DNA of 64,000 nucleotides. Origin: Candidatus Thiodiazotropha endoloripes. GTDB lineage: Bacteria; Pseudomonadota; Gammaproteobacteria; Chromatiales; Chromatiaceae. Shown piece by piece: positions 25,794 to 35,114 of this stretch. Under the pieces are notes generated by a model. It saw only the letters and a program-made list of their open reading frames with translations. It was not told the DNA's origin and ran no database searches. The stretch spans positions 186,001 to 250,000 of the forward strand of contig LVKA01000015.1 of the NCBI GenBank assembly GCA_001709035.1, read 5' to 3'. The translations under genes were made by a program, and so were the position numbers. The first letter of the stretch is position 1; every line of letters starts with the position of its first letter.

Positions 25794-27806
25794 ATGAAAC
25801 CACCGAAGATCGGACATCTCTCCATAGGCTTTGGCGTGACCCTGCTGATCTCACTCGGCATTGTCGGTTATCTGTCGTTCACTGGTGATCAAATGGCCCG
25901 TCGCCATGCACCACAGATCGATGCGGCGATGGAAATCAAGCACAATGCCACCATGGCACACCTCTGGTTCGAGGAGATCATCTCCGGCGACCGCAATGAA
26001 CTGATCGAGGATGTCTGGCACTATCTGGATGAGTCCGACTGGTATGCACGCGCCCTGCTTGAGGGGGGCAGCAATCAGGAAGGAACCTTCGTACCACTGC
26101 AATCGAAATCGATGCGTCAGCAGATTGAGTCAGTACGCAAAGCACTTGATCAATTCCGCCGTATTGCTGAAGAACGTTATAGCAACTACGCAGCCTCCCT
26201 GCCGGGTTCCGGCATCGATCAGAAATTTGACCAGGTGTTTGCCAGCTTTATCGACCAAGCGGACCAGGTCAAGACCCTGCTGCAAGCATCCATCAATGCT
26301 GAAATGAAAAGGTTCGAGCAAATCACCGTCATTCTGGTGGTTATGCTGCTCACCACAGGCATCATTGTTGCGGTAAGCCTTTTTCGTCTGGAAGGTCAAA
26401 GAACCCACAATCTTTTGACAATTGAGCAGCGAAACAAAGAGATCGAATCCCAGAACAACCGACTCGACTACCTTGCACACTTCGACAGTCTTTGCGGCCT
26501 ACCCAACCGAACACTGTTCATTGACAGACTCGAAACCGCAATAACCCATGCGAAAAGAAAATCAAACTGCGTGGCAATGTTGTTCATCGATCTCGACCGC
26601 TTTAAGAGTGTCAACGATCGTCTGGGCCATGTTAACGGAGATCAACTTTTAACGTTCGCAGCCAAGCGCATCCAGCAGAGTCTGCGTGAAGATGATTCAG
26701 TGGCCCGTTTGGGGGGGGATGAGTTCACGGTGATTCTGGCGGACCTGGATGATCGGGATCACGCCACTGCAGCGGCGCAGTCGGTTGCAGACACCATCGC
26801 TCATGAGTTGGCGAAATCCTATAACATCAATGGCCATCAGGTGGAACTCTCGGCTAGTATCGGCATCGCCATCTATCCATACGATGCACTGGAAGCGGAT
26901 GAACTGGTAATCAATGCCGACCATGCCATGTACGAGGCAAAAAAGAGTGCCCGGGGCAGTTTTCTCTTCTACTCCGATGAGATCAACAAGCGAGTGAAAC
27001 GGACACTACAGATTGAACACGATCTGCGTACGGCAATCCGTGAACAACAGTTTACTGTCTACTTTCAACCACAATGGGATCTGCACAACGATACCATTTG
27101 CGGATTCGAAGCCCTGGTACGCTGGCAACATCCCACTGAAGGTTTAATGCTGCCTGGTGAATTTATCCAGATCGCTGAACACTCCGGACAGATTGCCGAG
27201 ATTGATCTGATGATTTTGAAAATGGCCTGTCAACAACAGCAGCAGTGGATAAAACAGGGATTGAAACCAGGCAAAATGGCCGTCAACATCTCCGCCATGC
27301 TGTTCTCCCAAACCGATATTGCCAAAATAGTCTCCAGCAATATTACCGAGTATTGCCTTAGTGGCCATGAACTGGAAATTGAGTTAACCGAATCGGCAAT
27401 GCTGCATGATATCAACCATACCAAAGAGGTGTTCAAGCAGCTGAGTCACATCGGCATACCATTAGCCATCGATGACTTTGGTACCGGCTACTCCTCGATG
27501 GCCTATTTGCATAACCTGCCGGCAAAAATCATCAAAATCGATCGGACTTTCATACGCAACATCGAGCGTAATAAAACCGGGCAAGCCATCGTTCAAAGTA
27601 TGTTGGAGCTCGCCGAGAGTATGGGCATGGAAGCGATCGCTGAAGGCATTGAGACGAATCAGGAGCACAGCTTCGTCAGATCAACCAAATGCCGTATTGG
27701 GCAGGGTTATCTGCTGGGCAGACCGATGACAGCCGAGCAGGCCCACTCCCTGCTGATCTCCCAGCAGGAAGAGAATGTAACCCTGATGCCGCCCAGGGAA
27801 CAATAA
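25794..27806 (+). CDS. Membrane GGDEF-EAL cyclic-di-GMP enzyme
   Basis: The 670-residue protein has transmembrane helices at about 10-28 and 177-197 with a helical periplasmic sensor region between them. A GGDEF diguanylate cyclase domain follows with the intact signature G307-G308-D309-E310-F311, then an EAL phosphodiesterase domain with E439-A-L441 and DDFGTGYSS at 560-568. Both signatures look catalytically competent, so it could make or degrade cyclic-di-GMP depending on the input. The periplasmic part is a four-helix-bundle-like sensor with no ligand signature I know. It is transcribed alone and precedes the phnD-like/chemoreceptor pair by 324 bp. Confidence 0.92.
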   Translation: MKPPKIGHLSIGFGVTLLISLGIVGYLSFTGDQMARRHAPQIDAAMEIKHNATMAHLWFEEIISGDRNELIEDVWHYLDESDWYARALLEGGSNQEGTFVPLQSKSMRQQIESVRKALDQFRRIAEERYSNYAASLPGSGIDQKFDQVFASFIDQADQVKTLLQASINAEMKRFEQITVILVVMLLTTGIIVAVSLFRLEGQRTHNLLTIEQRNKEIESQNNRLDYLAHFDSLCGLPNRTLFIDRLETAITHAKRKSNCVAMLFIDLDRFKSVNDRLGHVNGDQLLTFAAKRIQQSLREDDSVARLGGDEFTVILADLDDRDHATAAAQSVADTIAHELAKSYNINGHQVELSASIGIAIYPYDALEADELVINADHAMYEAKKSARGSFLFYSDEINKRVKRTLQIEHDLRTAIREQQFTVYFQPQWDLHNDTICGFEALVRWQHPTEGLMLPGEFIQIAEHSGQIAEIDLMILKMACQQQQQWIKQGLKPGKMAVNISAMLFSQTDIAKIVSSNITEYCLSGHELEIELTESAMLHDINHTKEVFKQLSHIGIPLAIDDFGTGYSSMAYLHNLPAKIIKIDRTFIRNIERNKTGQAIVQSMLELAESMGMEAIAEGIETNQEHSFVRSTKCRIGQGYLLGRPMTAEQAHSLLISQQEENVTLMPPREQ

Positions 27807-28130
27807 TCCTATCCTCTCCTTTTCTTCCTGGGCAAGGGGATTGTTACGTTACCGACCGGAAGCAGAGGTATCCGAGAAACTTATTGGAAATACAGAGACA
27901 AAGCTGTGACTTCTAATCTCTCTTGCAGGAATTCAATTAGCCCTGCCTGAAGAATTTTATTCCTGATTTAAGCATTTCTTAATTGAGCCGATATGGACAA
28001 ATATCGGGGATGCAATGACAGCAAAATTGATCTTTTCAATTTTCTGCTGGATTAGTCACCACTCAATGCAGTTCAAAGAAAATCCGAGCATCACCAGATA
28101 ACAAATCAATCCACCAATCGGGAGTCAAAA
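27807..28130. other. Intergenic region upstream of phnD-like gene
   Basis: No gene is supported. A 7-bp inverted repeat, CCGATAT at 27988-27994 and ATATCGG at 28001-28007, lies about 125 bp upstream of the binding-protein start and could be an operator or a leader hairpin. The ribosome site GGGAG sits just before the ATG at 28131. The region is AT-rich and suited to a promoter. Confidence 0.45.
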
Positions 28131-29027
28131 ATGAAACGTTTATTGGCTATTGCCTCTATTGCGGTACTTTCCAGTATTTTAGCCATTACTAATTCTGCAT
28201 ACGCCGATGATTACAAAATCGGTGTACTGGCAAAAAGAGGCGTTGCTAAAGCCATGAAGAAATGGGGTGACACTGCAGAATACATGACTGAAAAAATTGC
28301 TGGTGACAAGTTCACGATTGTGCCCCTGGATTTTGATGAAGTTTTTCCTGCTATTGAAAATAAAGAAGTGGATTTCTTTCTGGTGAACTCCTCCATGTTT
28401 GTTACCGCGCAAGTTAAATATGGAGCCAAAGCTGTAGCTACAATGGTTAATTCCCGTCAAGGAGAGGCGTTGAAATCCTTTGGCGGTGTCATACTCACCT
28501 ATATAGATCGAGATGACATCAACAGTGCCGCTGATATCAAAGGCAAAAATTTCATGGCGGTAAAAGAGAGCTCTTTTGGTGGTTGGCAGATGGCATACAA
28601 AGAGTTGCTTGATCAGGGCGTGGATCCAACAAAAGATTTCGCCAGTCTGCAGTTTGGCGGAAAACACGACAATGTGGTGTTTGCCGTGCAAAATGGTGAA
28701 GTGGATGCCGGCACTGTTCGCACTGATACACTGGAACGTATGGCTTCCGCTGGTGATATCGATCTTTCTGAATTTAAGATCATCTCATCAAAAACACACT
28801 CAGGCTTCCCTTTTGTTGTCAGCACTGCACTCTACCCGGAGTGGCCATTCGCAAAAATTTCGGATACTCCGGACGATGTAGCCAGCCGGGCTGCCAATGC
28901 GTTAATTGCTCTGAAAAGTGATGCCAAGGCCGCACAGAGTGCCAAAATCGTAGGTTGGACTGCACCGCTTGACTATACGGAAGTGGAAGATCTGCAAAAG
29001 CTGCTTAAAGTGGGTGCATATCAATAG
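28131..29027 (+). CDS. PhnD-like periplasmic phosphonate/phosphite-type binding protein
   Basis: The 298-residue protein is exported (signal peptide 1-25, cleavage after SAYA) and belongs to the PhnD/phosphate-phosphite-phosphonate substrate-binding family. It shows the characteristic Y-K-I-G-V-L start, the VDFFLVNSSMFVTAQ segment, SRQGEALKSFGGVILTY, KGKNFMAVKESSFGGWQM and the VFAVQNGEVDAGTVRTD segment. No ABC permease or ATPase genes lie nearby. Instead a chemoreceptor gene follows 78 bp downstream on the same strand, so the protein probably delivers a ligand signal to that receptor rather than feeding a transporter. Many PhnD-like proteins are linked to sensor proteins, and the ligand need not be a phosphonate. 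Confidence 0.82.
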   Translation: MKRLLAIASIAVLSSILAITNSAYADDYKIGVLAKRGVAKAMKKWGDTAEYMTEKIAGDKFTIVPLDFDEVFPAIENKEVDFFLVNSSMFVTAQVKYGAKAVATMVNSRQGEALKSFGGVILTYIDRDDINSAADIKGKNFMAVKESSFGGWQMAYKELLDQGVDPTKDFASLQFGGKHDNVVFAVQNGEVDAGTVRTDTLERMASAGDIDLSEFKIISSKTHSGFPFVVSTALYPEWPFAKISDTPDDVASRAANALIALKSDAKAAQSAKIVGWTAPLDYTEVEDLQKLLKVGAYQ

Positions 29028-29057
29028 CTTTGACTACTGATCCCTGTCGCAAATATG

Positions 29058-29085
29058 CCCCTGTTGACGCTCTGTGTCACAGGGG
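29058..29085 (+). other. Hairpin between phnD-like and chemoreceptor genes
   Basis: CCCCTGT at 29058-29064 pairs with ACAGGGG at 29079-29085 around a 14-base loop. There is no U tract, so it is more likely a stabilising or attenuating hairpin that sets the ratio of binding protein to receptor than a full terminator. Confidence 0.5.
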
Positions 29086-29105
29086 TGGGTAACGAGTGAA
29101 ATCAA

Positions 29106-31049
29106 ATGAAGACGACGACCATAATGCAATACGCCAAAGGAAAACTCTTTCAGCTCATGATCGGAGCAATCATTACCGGTGTGCTGCTACTCTCAGCTGT
29201 CTCTCTTTATCTGACTGTTCACGGATTTGATTCACTTAACAGGGAGGTAGGAAACAGTCTGCAAGTCGGACAAGATGAGATCAGCAAAACACTGGACCAG
29301 AACCTGGAACAGGTCTCCGCATCGGTAGCGGAAACCGGTAATCAGACCAGCAAACTACTCGCCGACCATTTAACCAAGAGCATGCAAGGTGAACTTGAGA
29401 CCACCAAAACAGTAATGAATGCTTCACTGATTGAGACTGCCGAGGCGATAGCTGACATGCTAGCAGCTGTATCCGCAGAGGCTATCCTCGGTAAGAAGTA
29501 TTCTACCTTGGTTGACTATGTGAAAGTAGCCAACAAGAATCCGCGGGTCATCTATGCACTCTATATCCGGGCAGATGGAAAACGCCCGTTGACACGATAT
29601 GTAAATCGAAAAAACCCCCTAGTAAAAGGGCTGATAGGCAAAGGTGAAGGCCGCACTCCGATGGACAAACTGTTATCTGCTTCGGCTGCAGATAGCAATA
29701 TTCAGGAGATCATCCGCCCAGTTATTTTTGAAGGTAAAAAGCTGGCAACTGTCCAACTCGGCGTGACAGTTGAAGGCGTGAATCAGCGCATGGACGAAAT
29801 GCAAACCAGGTTTCAAAAGCTGATTGACGACAGTGGCGCCAAAGTAACAAGCGCAATGAACAGTGTTGCTGAATCAATCACCAAGCAGCTACAAACCAAC
29901 TTTGCGTTAGTCAATGATCAGAGTGCAAGATCGAACATGGAAGCCAAACAGACCATTGAATCAAGTGCGACGAATTTGATTTGGACGCAAATCGGTACCA
30001 TGACAGTAATCGGCATCTTGATATTGACAGCTCTATGTGTCTTTTTTGTCATTCGCATAATACATCCTATTAATGATTTGAAAACGACCATGCAGGATAT
30101 TGCCGAAGGTGAAGGTGACCTGACTCAACGTCTGCCAGAAAAAGGTAGCGATGAAATCAACCAGGTAGCAAGCGCCTTCAATCTGTTCGTTAGCAAGATT
30201 CAAAATACCTTGATCCAGACCTGCGATTCGATGAATGAGTTGAATAGTGCCACTGCAACCCTATCGGGCCTTGCTCAGCAAAACAGCGAAAGTGTCAACA
30301 TGCAGCGTCTTGAGACACAACAGGTTGCTACAGCTATCACAGAGATGGCAGCAACAGTGGAGGAGATTGCACACAGCGCAGACTCCGCCGCATCGGCCGC
30401 AAGGGAGGCAAACAATGAAGCGACCGAAGGCAAGGATGCGATGAACGATACGGTGAATGCAATCGATTCAATGGCTGCTGAAGTGACCCATGCCGCCGAT
30501 GTGATTAATCGATTGGAAGCTGACAGCGAGTCAATCGGATCGGTCCTTGATGTGATCCGTGGTATCGCCGATCAAACGAACCTCTTGGCATTGAATGCGG
30601 CGATCGAAGCTGCAAGGGCCGGTGAGCAGGGACGAGGGTTTGCCGTTGTTGCTGACGAGGTCCGCACACTGGCCAAACGCACCCAAGATTCGACCAGTGA
30701 GATTCATGGCATCATCGAGAATCTGCAAAGTGGAACACGGAATGCGGCACAAGTTATGAGTGGTGGACTTACCGCTGCAAAGCAGACCGTAGAGACTGCC
30801 GGTCGCGCTGGTAATGCTCTGAATAACATCGTTCAGTCAGTAACCACTATCCTGGACATGAACACCCAGATTGCAACGGCATCGGAACAACACACCACGG
30901 TAACCCATGAGATCGATCGTAGTGTTGTGCGAATATCCGAGGTATCTGAAACCGCAGCGGAAGGCAGCAGCAAAACAGCGGATAAGAGTCAGGAACTATC
31001 TAACCTTGGAGCAAAATTGAAAGCCCTTGTGACTCAATTCAAGCTTTGA
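29106..31049 (+). CDS. Methyl-accepting chemotaxis protein with large periplasmic sensor
   Basis: The 647-residue receptor has transmembrane helices at about 17-37 and 296-316. The long periplasmic domain contains helical flanks and an alpha/beta core ([19 protein letters not shown], residues 151-169; [13 protein letters not shown], 213-225) that suggests a single Cache-like fold. HAMP follows at about 317-370. The signalling tip with [20 protein letters not shown] lies at about 486-505. The gene is paired with the phnD-like binding protein, which suggests that a ligand-loaded binding protein docks on the periplasmic domain; direct ligand binding by the Cache-like core is equally possible. 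Confidence 0.92.
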   Translation: MKTTTIMQYAKGKLFQLMIGAIITGVLLLSAVSLYLTVHGFDSLNREVGNSLQVGQDEISKTLDQNLEQVSASVAETGNQTSKLLADHLTKSMQGELETTKTVMNASLIETAEAIADMLAAVSAEAILGKKYSTLVDYVKVANKNPRVIYALYIRADGKRPLTRYVNRKNPLVKGLIGKGEGRTPMDKLLSASAADSNIQEIIRPVIFEGKKLATVQLGVTVEGVNQRMDEMQTRFQKLIDDSGAKVTSAMNSVAESITKQLQTNFALVNDQSARSNMEAKQTIESSATNLIWTQIGTMTVIGILILTALCVFFVIRIIHPINDLKTTMQDIAEGEGDLTQRLPEKGSDEINQVASAFNLFVSKIQNTLIQTCDSMNELNSATATLSGLAQQNSESVNMQRLETQQVATAITEMAATVEEIAHSADSAASAAREANNEATEGKDAMNDTVNAIDSMAAEVTHAADVINRLEADSESIGSVLDVIRGIADQTNLLALNAAIEAARAGEQGRGFAVVADEVRTLAKRTQDSTSEIHGIIENLQSGTRNAAQVMSGGLTAAKQTVETAGRAGNALNNIVQSVTTILDMNTQIATASEQHTTVTHEIDRSVVRISEVSETAAEGSSKTADKSQELSNLGAKLKALVTQFKL

Positions 31050-31067
31050 TTGCCAGCTGTTCAATCA

Positions 31068-31087
31068 GGGTCTGTGCAGACGAATCC
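31068..31087. repeat. Dispersed short repeat, copy 2 (degenerate)
   Basis: GGGTCTGTGCAGACGAATCC lies 19 bp after the chemoreceptor stop. It agrees with the copy at 34969-34988 at most positions (GGGYCTGT..., ...ACGAATCC). It is too short to assign to a known element. Confidence 0.3.
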
Positions 31088-31192
31088 CAGCAAGCAAGGG
31101 TAATTGGATTCGCGCTCATAGGCCCTGAAGCTCTTTAAGGGAAAGCTGAGAGCCACACGCTCAATTTTCAATCCCAGCTTACCCCAAAACGA

Positions 31193-32257
31193 TCAATGCT
31201 CTTCATTCAGTATCTCGAGTGCCCGTGACTGCCAATTCAACACAGCAGATTTCACATGCATCTTCTCAGCCAATTGCGGATTGCTCTGGCGAATCTCCTT
31301 GGCAGCGAATTCACACAGAAAATTGGATTTCATCTTTGCCCTGGCCTGATCCACACCCACATCCTGAAAAGGTACCGAGGCAAACAGCAGAAATCCATCA
31401 TCCGGTATCCGGCCAGCCTGCATGTTACTCTCGATGATACCGGCTGCTTTATGAATCGGATCGGCCAGACTGGGGCTGTAAGGACCGATGATCAGAGCAA
31501 TATTCGGCATGTGCAGAAAGTCGAACCCACGGCCGATGCAGATCATCCACTCCCGGTGCACGATGTCGAGTTCACGCTCCTTCTGCCTGGCCGCTTCGAT
31601 ATGATCGAGATTGCCCGCAATCAGCGGCAGCAGATCATCCCGCATCTGCTGTGACATATCCGGGTACAGGGCTTCCAGCCGTGGTCTCAGGGTATCCCTT
31701 TCAAATGACTTGATCTCAGCCATATTGAGCAGTTCCCCATTGCTGCCATGCAGAATCAGGGCGTCCTCGTCGGTCTCGAAACCGCAGACGATGGGATAGA
31801 CCGTCTGGTGTCCTCCGCCAAATACCGCTTCTACCTGACGTTTGATCTCGTAGGTATGGGCTTTTGCCGCCTCTGTATCGTAATTGAATCCGGCGCACCC
31901 CCTTTGCGGATCACCTTTGGAAAAGTGGTAGGTGATCAGAATCATGGTGTGACGGCCTTCAGAAATGATGTTCTGTACATAGCTGGCCAACACTTCACCC
32001 AGATGGGGCCAGCCCAGATCGAACATGCCACCAAGGTTGCGGAAAGGCTGAATAATACCTTTCGGAGTATTGGTGGCAATCGGGATATTAATACGCCCAT
32101 CCATACATTTCAGTACCGCAATCGCTGTTGGGTGCTCTGCCAGATAGCGGGTTCGGGCCAACCAGTTTTCCGGGTTGCTGTAGTCACAGGAGTGGTTGTT
32201 GGCGTGGTTGAACAACCAGTCAATACGTTCTTGAATCGGTTTATTATGGATATCCAT
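31193..32257 (-). CDS. Carbonic-anhydrase-like protein, CsoSCA-type active-site spacing
   Basis: I start the protein at ATG 32257, which has AGGAAGG 5 bases upstream; a GTG two codons earlier is less likely. The 354-residue soluble protein shows C51-x-D53-x-R55 (LKCMDGRIN), the metal-ligand and dyad motif of beta carbonic anhydrases. The second half of the site is H111 followed by C121 (TYHFSKGDPQRGCAGF). Ordinary beta enzymes have His-x2-Cys. A gap of about ten is the arrangement of the carboxysomal enzyme CsoSCA (C173, H242, C253). No carboxysome gene is present. The likely activity is CO2/bicarbonate interconversion or a related zinc reaction. It lies 6 kb from the DAB cluster. Function is inferred from these motifs only. 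Confidence 0.6.
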   Translation of the reverse strand: MDIHNKPIQERIDWLFNHANNHSCDYSNPENWLARTRYLAEHPTAIAVLKCMDGRINIPIATNTPKGIIQPFRNLGGMFDLGWPHLGEVLASYVQNIISEGRHTMILITYHFSKGDPQRGCAGFNYDTEAAKAHTYEIKRQVEAVFGGGHQTVYPIVCGFETDEDALILHGSNGELLNMAEIKSFERDTLRPRLEALYPDMSQQMRDDLLPLIAGNLDHIEAARQKERELDIVHREWMICIGRGFDFLHMPNIALIIGPYSPSLADPIHKAAGIIESNMQAGRIPDDGFLLFASVPFQDVGVDQARAKMKSNFLCEFAAKEIRQSNPQLAEKMHVKSAVLNWQSRALEILNEEH

Positions 32258-32646
32258 GGTCACCTTCCTGCCGGAATATTATTCTTAGCCGACGAGCCTG
32301 CAACTCACTTTTCAGTGGTTTTAAGCATGCCTTTGATTCAGGCTTGGCTCACCGGGTTAACAGAACGTTGCACCAACTGTTGCAGCCTGTCAAATATCTC
32401 TCAATCGAGAGGATAAACGTCCACAATTGGCAGCGTCGTTGATTATGCCGATTGGCCGTTTGCGGTGTAATCTGCCAGGCCATCAAGCGGTTGTAGCAGG
32501 GAGAACCAGTCCGTATAGTGAGTCGGATAGGCTTTATCAGTCAATTCCGGCCGGATTTCCACAAATTTCCCATCGAATCAATCTGCCCCTGGGATGCGAA
32601 ACCGTGAGAAAATGGGGCCGTTCCTAATGAGCAACGAGATATCGAC
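32258..32646. other. Divergent intergenic region, carbonic-anhydrase-like / bolA
   Basis: The region carries the promoters of the minus-strand carbonic-anhydrase-like gene and the plus-strand bolA-like gene. I find no coding sequence, repeat or obvious operator in it. Confidence 0.4.
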
Positions 32647-32883
32647 ATGAATGAACAAGATTTGATGCAGCGCATTAAAGAGATCTATCCGGATGCGGAA
32701 ATCAGCGTTGCCGGGGAGAGTTGCAGCTTTGAGGTCAATGTCACCACACCTGCGTTTGCCGAGATGAAAAGCCTGCAGCGACAACGCTCCATATTAACCC
32801 TTTTCAATCAGGAAATTGCCTCCGGTGAACTGCATGCGCTTACTATCCGGGCCAAAACTCCCGATGAAGTGGCCGCCTCATAG
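32647..32883 (+). CDS. BolA/IbaG-family protein
   Basis: This 78-residue protein fits the BolA fold. It has an N-terminal helix (QDLMQRIKEIYPDAEISVAG), a central strand where BolA proteins read HFEVTVVS and this one reads SFEVNVTTPAF, and the closing strand ELHALTIRAKTPDE. It is closest to the IbaG-like short class. BolA proteins act with monothiol glutaredoxins in iron-sulfur cluster trafficking. A cysteine (in GESCSFEV) stands where others have a histidine or cysteine that could ligate a shared cluster. No glutaredoxin gene is next to it. In many bacteria ibaG precedes murA, but that is not so here. Confidence 0.8.
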   Translation: MNEQDLMQRIKEIYPDAEISVAGESCSFEVNVTTPAFAEMKSLQRQRSILTLFNQEIASGELHALTIRAKTPDEVAAS

Positions 32884-32987
32884 AAAGCAAGTGAGTCCTG
32901 CGAGAGGTATGGGGCGACTCCGGCTGGTAACAACACCAGTCAAGTGAGCACCACCCAAACCAGAGTGAAAGACAGTCGACCCCCCCT

Positions 32988-34613
32988 ATGATTGCGAACC
33001 ACTCGAATTCAACCCTGGAGCTGGTACGCGCCTATCACGAGCGGACCAAGCACCACTTCGACCGATACGCTGCCGGCCCGGAATATCTCGACTGGGAGCA
33101 GCAACCCAATCCATTCAGACTGTTTGAAGCTGCCCCTCAGATCAAACTTCCCCTGGACTTTGACGAGCTGCCCGAACCGGGTCTGGCTAGCCTCAGCACC
33201 CTGCAATCCCAGCTTGCCTTAAAGGATTGGGGATTAACTGAGATCTCCAGCCTGCTGCGTTTCAGCATGGGTCTGGCCGCCTGGAAGGTCTATGGACCTG
33301 ATCGCTGGTCACTGCGCTGCAACCCCTCCAGCGGCAATCTGCATCCGACAGAAACCTATTTGCTGGTCAGTGGCTTGAAGTCGCTAAAGAATGGGGTTTA
33401 TCACTATGCCCCCTATCCCCACGCCCTGGAGTTGCGTGCGGAAACCGGATCAGCTTCACAAAGCCAGCCGCAGATCCTGCTGGCCTTCAGCAGCATTGCC
33501 TGGCGTGAAGCCTGGAAATATGGTGAGCGTGCCTACCGCTATGTGCAGCTCGACATCGGTCATGCGATCGGTGCCCTCGCCTACTCTGCCGCAGCACTTG
33601 GATATTACCTGCGACGTCTACCGGTCAGCCGTCAGGAGCTGGCAAAACTACTGGGATTCAACAGACAGGAGGATTTCAAGGATGCCGAGGTTGAATACCC
33701 GGATCTGATATTTCGCCTCCAGGAGCAGCCGGATCAGACAGCGGACTTGAGCGGTGCTGAGAAGACCCAACTCCCCACAACCAGTCAGTGGCATGGCACT
33801 GCCAATCGGCTCAGCCAACAGCCAAGCCACCATTGGCCACTGATCGATGAGTTGGAACAACCCCTCATGGAGTGCCCACCCTGCCGGCAATCGCCTTTGG
33901 CAGAAACGATCCCGGCACCCGCCAAGGCACCGGACCGGCCGATCCGCCAGATCATTCTGCAGCGGCGAAGTGCACAGGCCTTCAACGGTAAATCGAGCCT
34001 GCCACTGAGCCACTTCTATCGGATCCTCGACCACTGCCTGCCCCGGGCCAACGAACAGCCTTGGAAAAGCTGGCCCTACCAGCCCCGAATACATCTGCTG
34101 CTGTTTGTCCACCGGGTGGAGGAGCTGTCACCCGGCCTCTATCTGTTGCCCCGCTCGCCGCAGGCGCTTCCCGGGCTGAAACAGAGCCTGGATAAGGATT
34201 TCAGCTGGCAGCCGATTGAGAGCTGTCCTGCCCATATTCTGCTCCATCAACTGGTCAGCACTGAGGTAAAAAAAGCTGCGCGAGCCCTCAGTTGCCATCA
34301 GGATATTGCTGCCAGCAGCTTTTTCAGCCTCGGCATGCTGGCGGAGTTCGACACCGCATTGCAGGCTTTCGGGCCATTAGCCTATCCGGAGCTTTTCTGG
34401 GAGGCCGGGCTGATCGGACAAGTACTCTATCTGCAAGCGGAGGCCCATGCTGTCAGAGGCACGGGCATCGGCTGTTTTTTCGATGATGCGGTTCACCAAA
34501 TTGCGGGAGTGACAGATAGTGGATTGCAAAGCCTCTATCACTTCACTGTTGGCGAAGCAAAACCCGACAACAGGCTGCAGACACTCCCCGCCTACCACCA
34601 TTTAGGCAGATAA
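32988..34613 (+). CDS. Tandem nitroreductase-fold protein, SagB/ThcOx-like
   Basis: The 541-residue protein contains two nitroreductase-like halves. The first (about 75-245) has SLLRFSMGLAAWKVYG and the SLRCNPSSGNLHPTETYL segment typical of SagB/ThcOx-type FMN oxidases. The second (about 320-530) opens with RQIILQRRSAQAFNGKSSL and ends with GIGCFFDDAVHQIAG. This duplicated form is known in bacteria outside peptide-modification clusters, and no YcaO cyclodehydratase or precursor peptide gene is seen here. The reaction is probably a flavin-dependent oxidation or reduction of unknown substrate. The ATG at 32988 lacks a good Shine-Dalgarno sequence, so the exact start is uncertain. An ABM-domain gene follows 40 bp downstream. 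Confidence 0.8.
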   Translation: MIANHSNSTLELVRAYHERTKHHFDRYAAGPEYLDWEQQPNPFRLFEAAPQIKLPLDFDELPEPGLASLSTLQSQLALKDWGLTEISSLLRFSMGLAAWKVYGPDRWSLRCNPSSGNLHPTETYLLVSGLKSLKNGVYHYAPYPHALELRAETGSASQSQPQILLAFSSIAWREAWKYGERAYRYVQLDIGHAIGALAYSAAALGYYLRRLPVSRQELAKLLGFNRQEDFKDAEVEYPDLIFRLQEQPDQTADLSGAEKTQLPTTSQWHGTANRLSQQPSHHWPLIDELEQPLMECPPCRQSPLAETIPAPAKAPDRPIRQIILQRRSAQAFNGKSSLPLSHFYRILDHCLPRANEQPWKSWPYQPRIHLLLFVHRVEELSPGLYLLPRSPQALPGLKQSLDKDFSWQPIESCPAHILLHQLVSTEVKKAARALSCHQDIAASSFFSLGMLAEFDTALQAFGPLAYPELFWEAGLIGQVLYLQAEAHAVRGTGIGCFFDDAVHQIAGVTDSGLQSLYHFTVGEAKPDNRLQTLPAYHHLGR

Positions 34614-34653
34614 CCACTACGCCACCCAAGAAATCAGAAACCCAGGAGTCAAA

Positions 34654-34968
34654 ATGTTTATTGTTGCCAACCGAGTTCCGGTCGCTGAGGCCTACCAGGA
34701 GATGTTCGAAGCCCGCTTTCAGGCCCGCAGCGGTCAGATTGACAAACAACCCGGTTTCGTACGGATGCAAGTCTTGAAACCAAGCAATCCGGATACACCC
34801 TATATCGTGTTGACCAGCTGGCAGGACAGAGCCGCCTTCGAGAACTGGGTTGGTAGCGATGACTTTCGACAGGCCCACGCCAATCCGATGCCGAAAGAGG
34901 CCTTCACAGGGGAAGGCGCCATTGAAATGCATGAAGTGATCATTGAGGCTGAATCTGCCAAAGCCTAG
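34654..34968 (+). CDS. ABM-domain protein, HmoA/IsdG-like
   Basis: The 104-residue protein has the ferredoxin-like antibiotic-biosynthesis-monooxygenase fold, recognisable from FIVANRVPV at the N-terminus, the QPGFVRMQVLKP segment and YIVLTSWQDRAAFENWVGSD. The family includes heme-degrading monooxygenases (IsdG, HmoA) and quinol monooxygenases. Residues 39 to 75 match the HmoA-like class better than YgiN. The ribosome site is CAGGAG. It follows the tandem nitroreductase gene on the same strand and may be co-transcribed, but a shared pathway is speculative. Confidence 0.75.
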   Translation: MFIVANRVPVAEAYQEMFEARFQARSGQIDKQPGFVRMQVLKPSNPDTPYIVLTSWQDRAAFENWVGSDDFRQAHANPMPKEAFTGEGAIEMHEVIIEAESAKA

Positions 34969-34988
34969 GGGCCTGTTCGCACGAATCC
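34969..34988. repeat. Dispersed short repeat, copy 3
   Basis: GGGCCTGTTCGCACGAATCC begins directly after the TAG of the ABM-domain gene. It shares GGGCCTGTT and the AATCC end with copy 1. It is possibly the trace of a mobile element end or an old intergenic repeat. Confidence 0.35.
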
Positions 34989-35114
34989 AGCGCAGCGCAA
35001 TAAAAAGGATTGATAAATACATCGCTTTTAGCTTTAGAATTGACTATGCCACAAGAACGGAACTAACTATACTTATCCGGGCATCTAATAAATTAATGGG
35101 AGGATCCAACTGAA

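Noticed and set aside
31193-32257. Calling this gene a plain beta carbonic anhydrase (Can-type)
   Set aside because: The Cys-x-Asp-x-Arg half fits, but the His-x2-Cys half does not; the His-to-Cys gap is ten. The protein is also much longer than usual (354 versus about 220).
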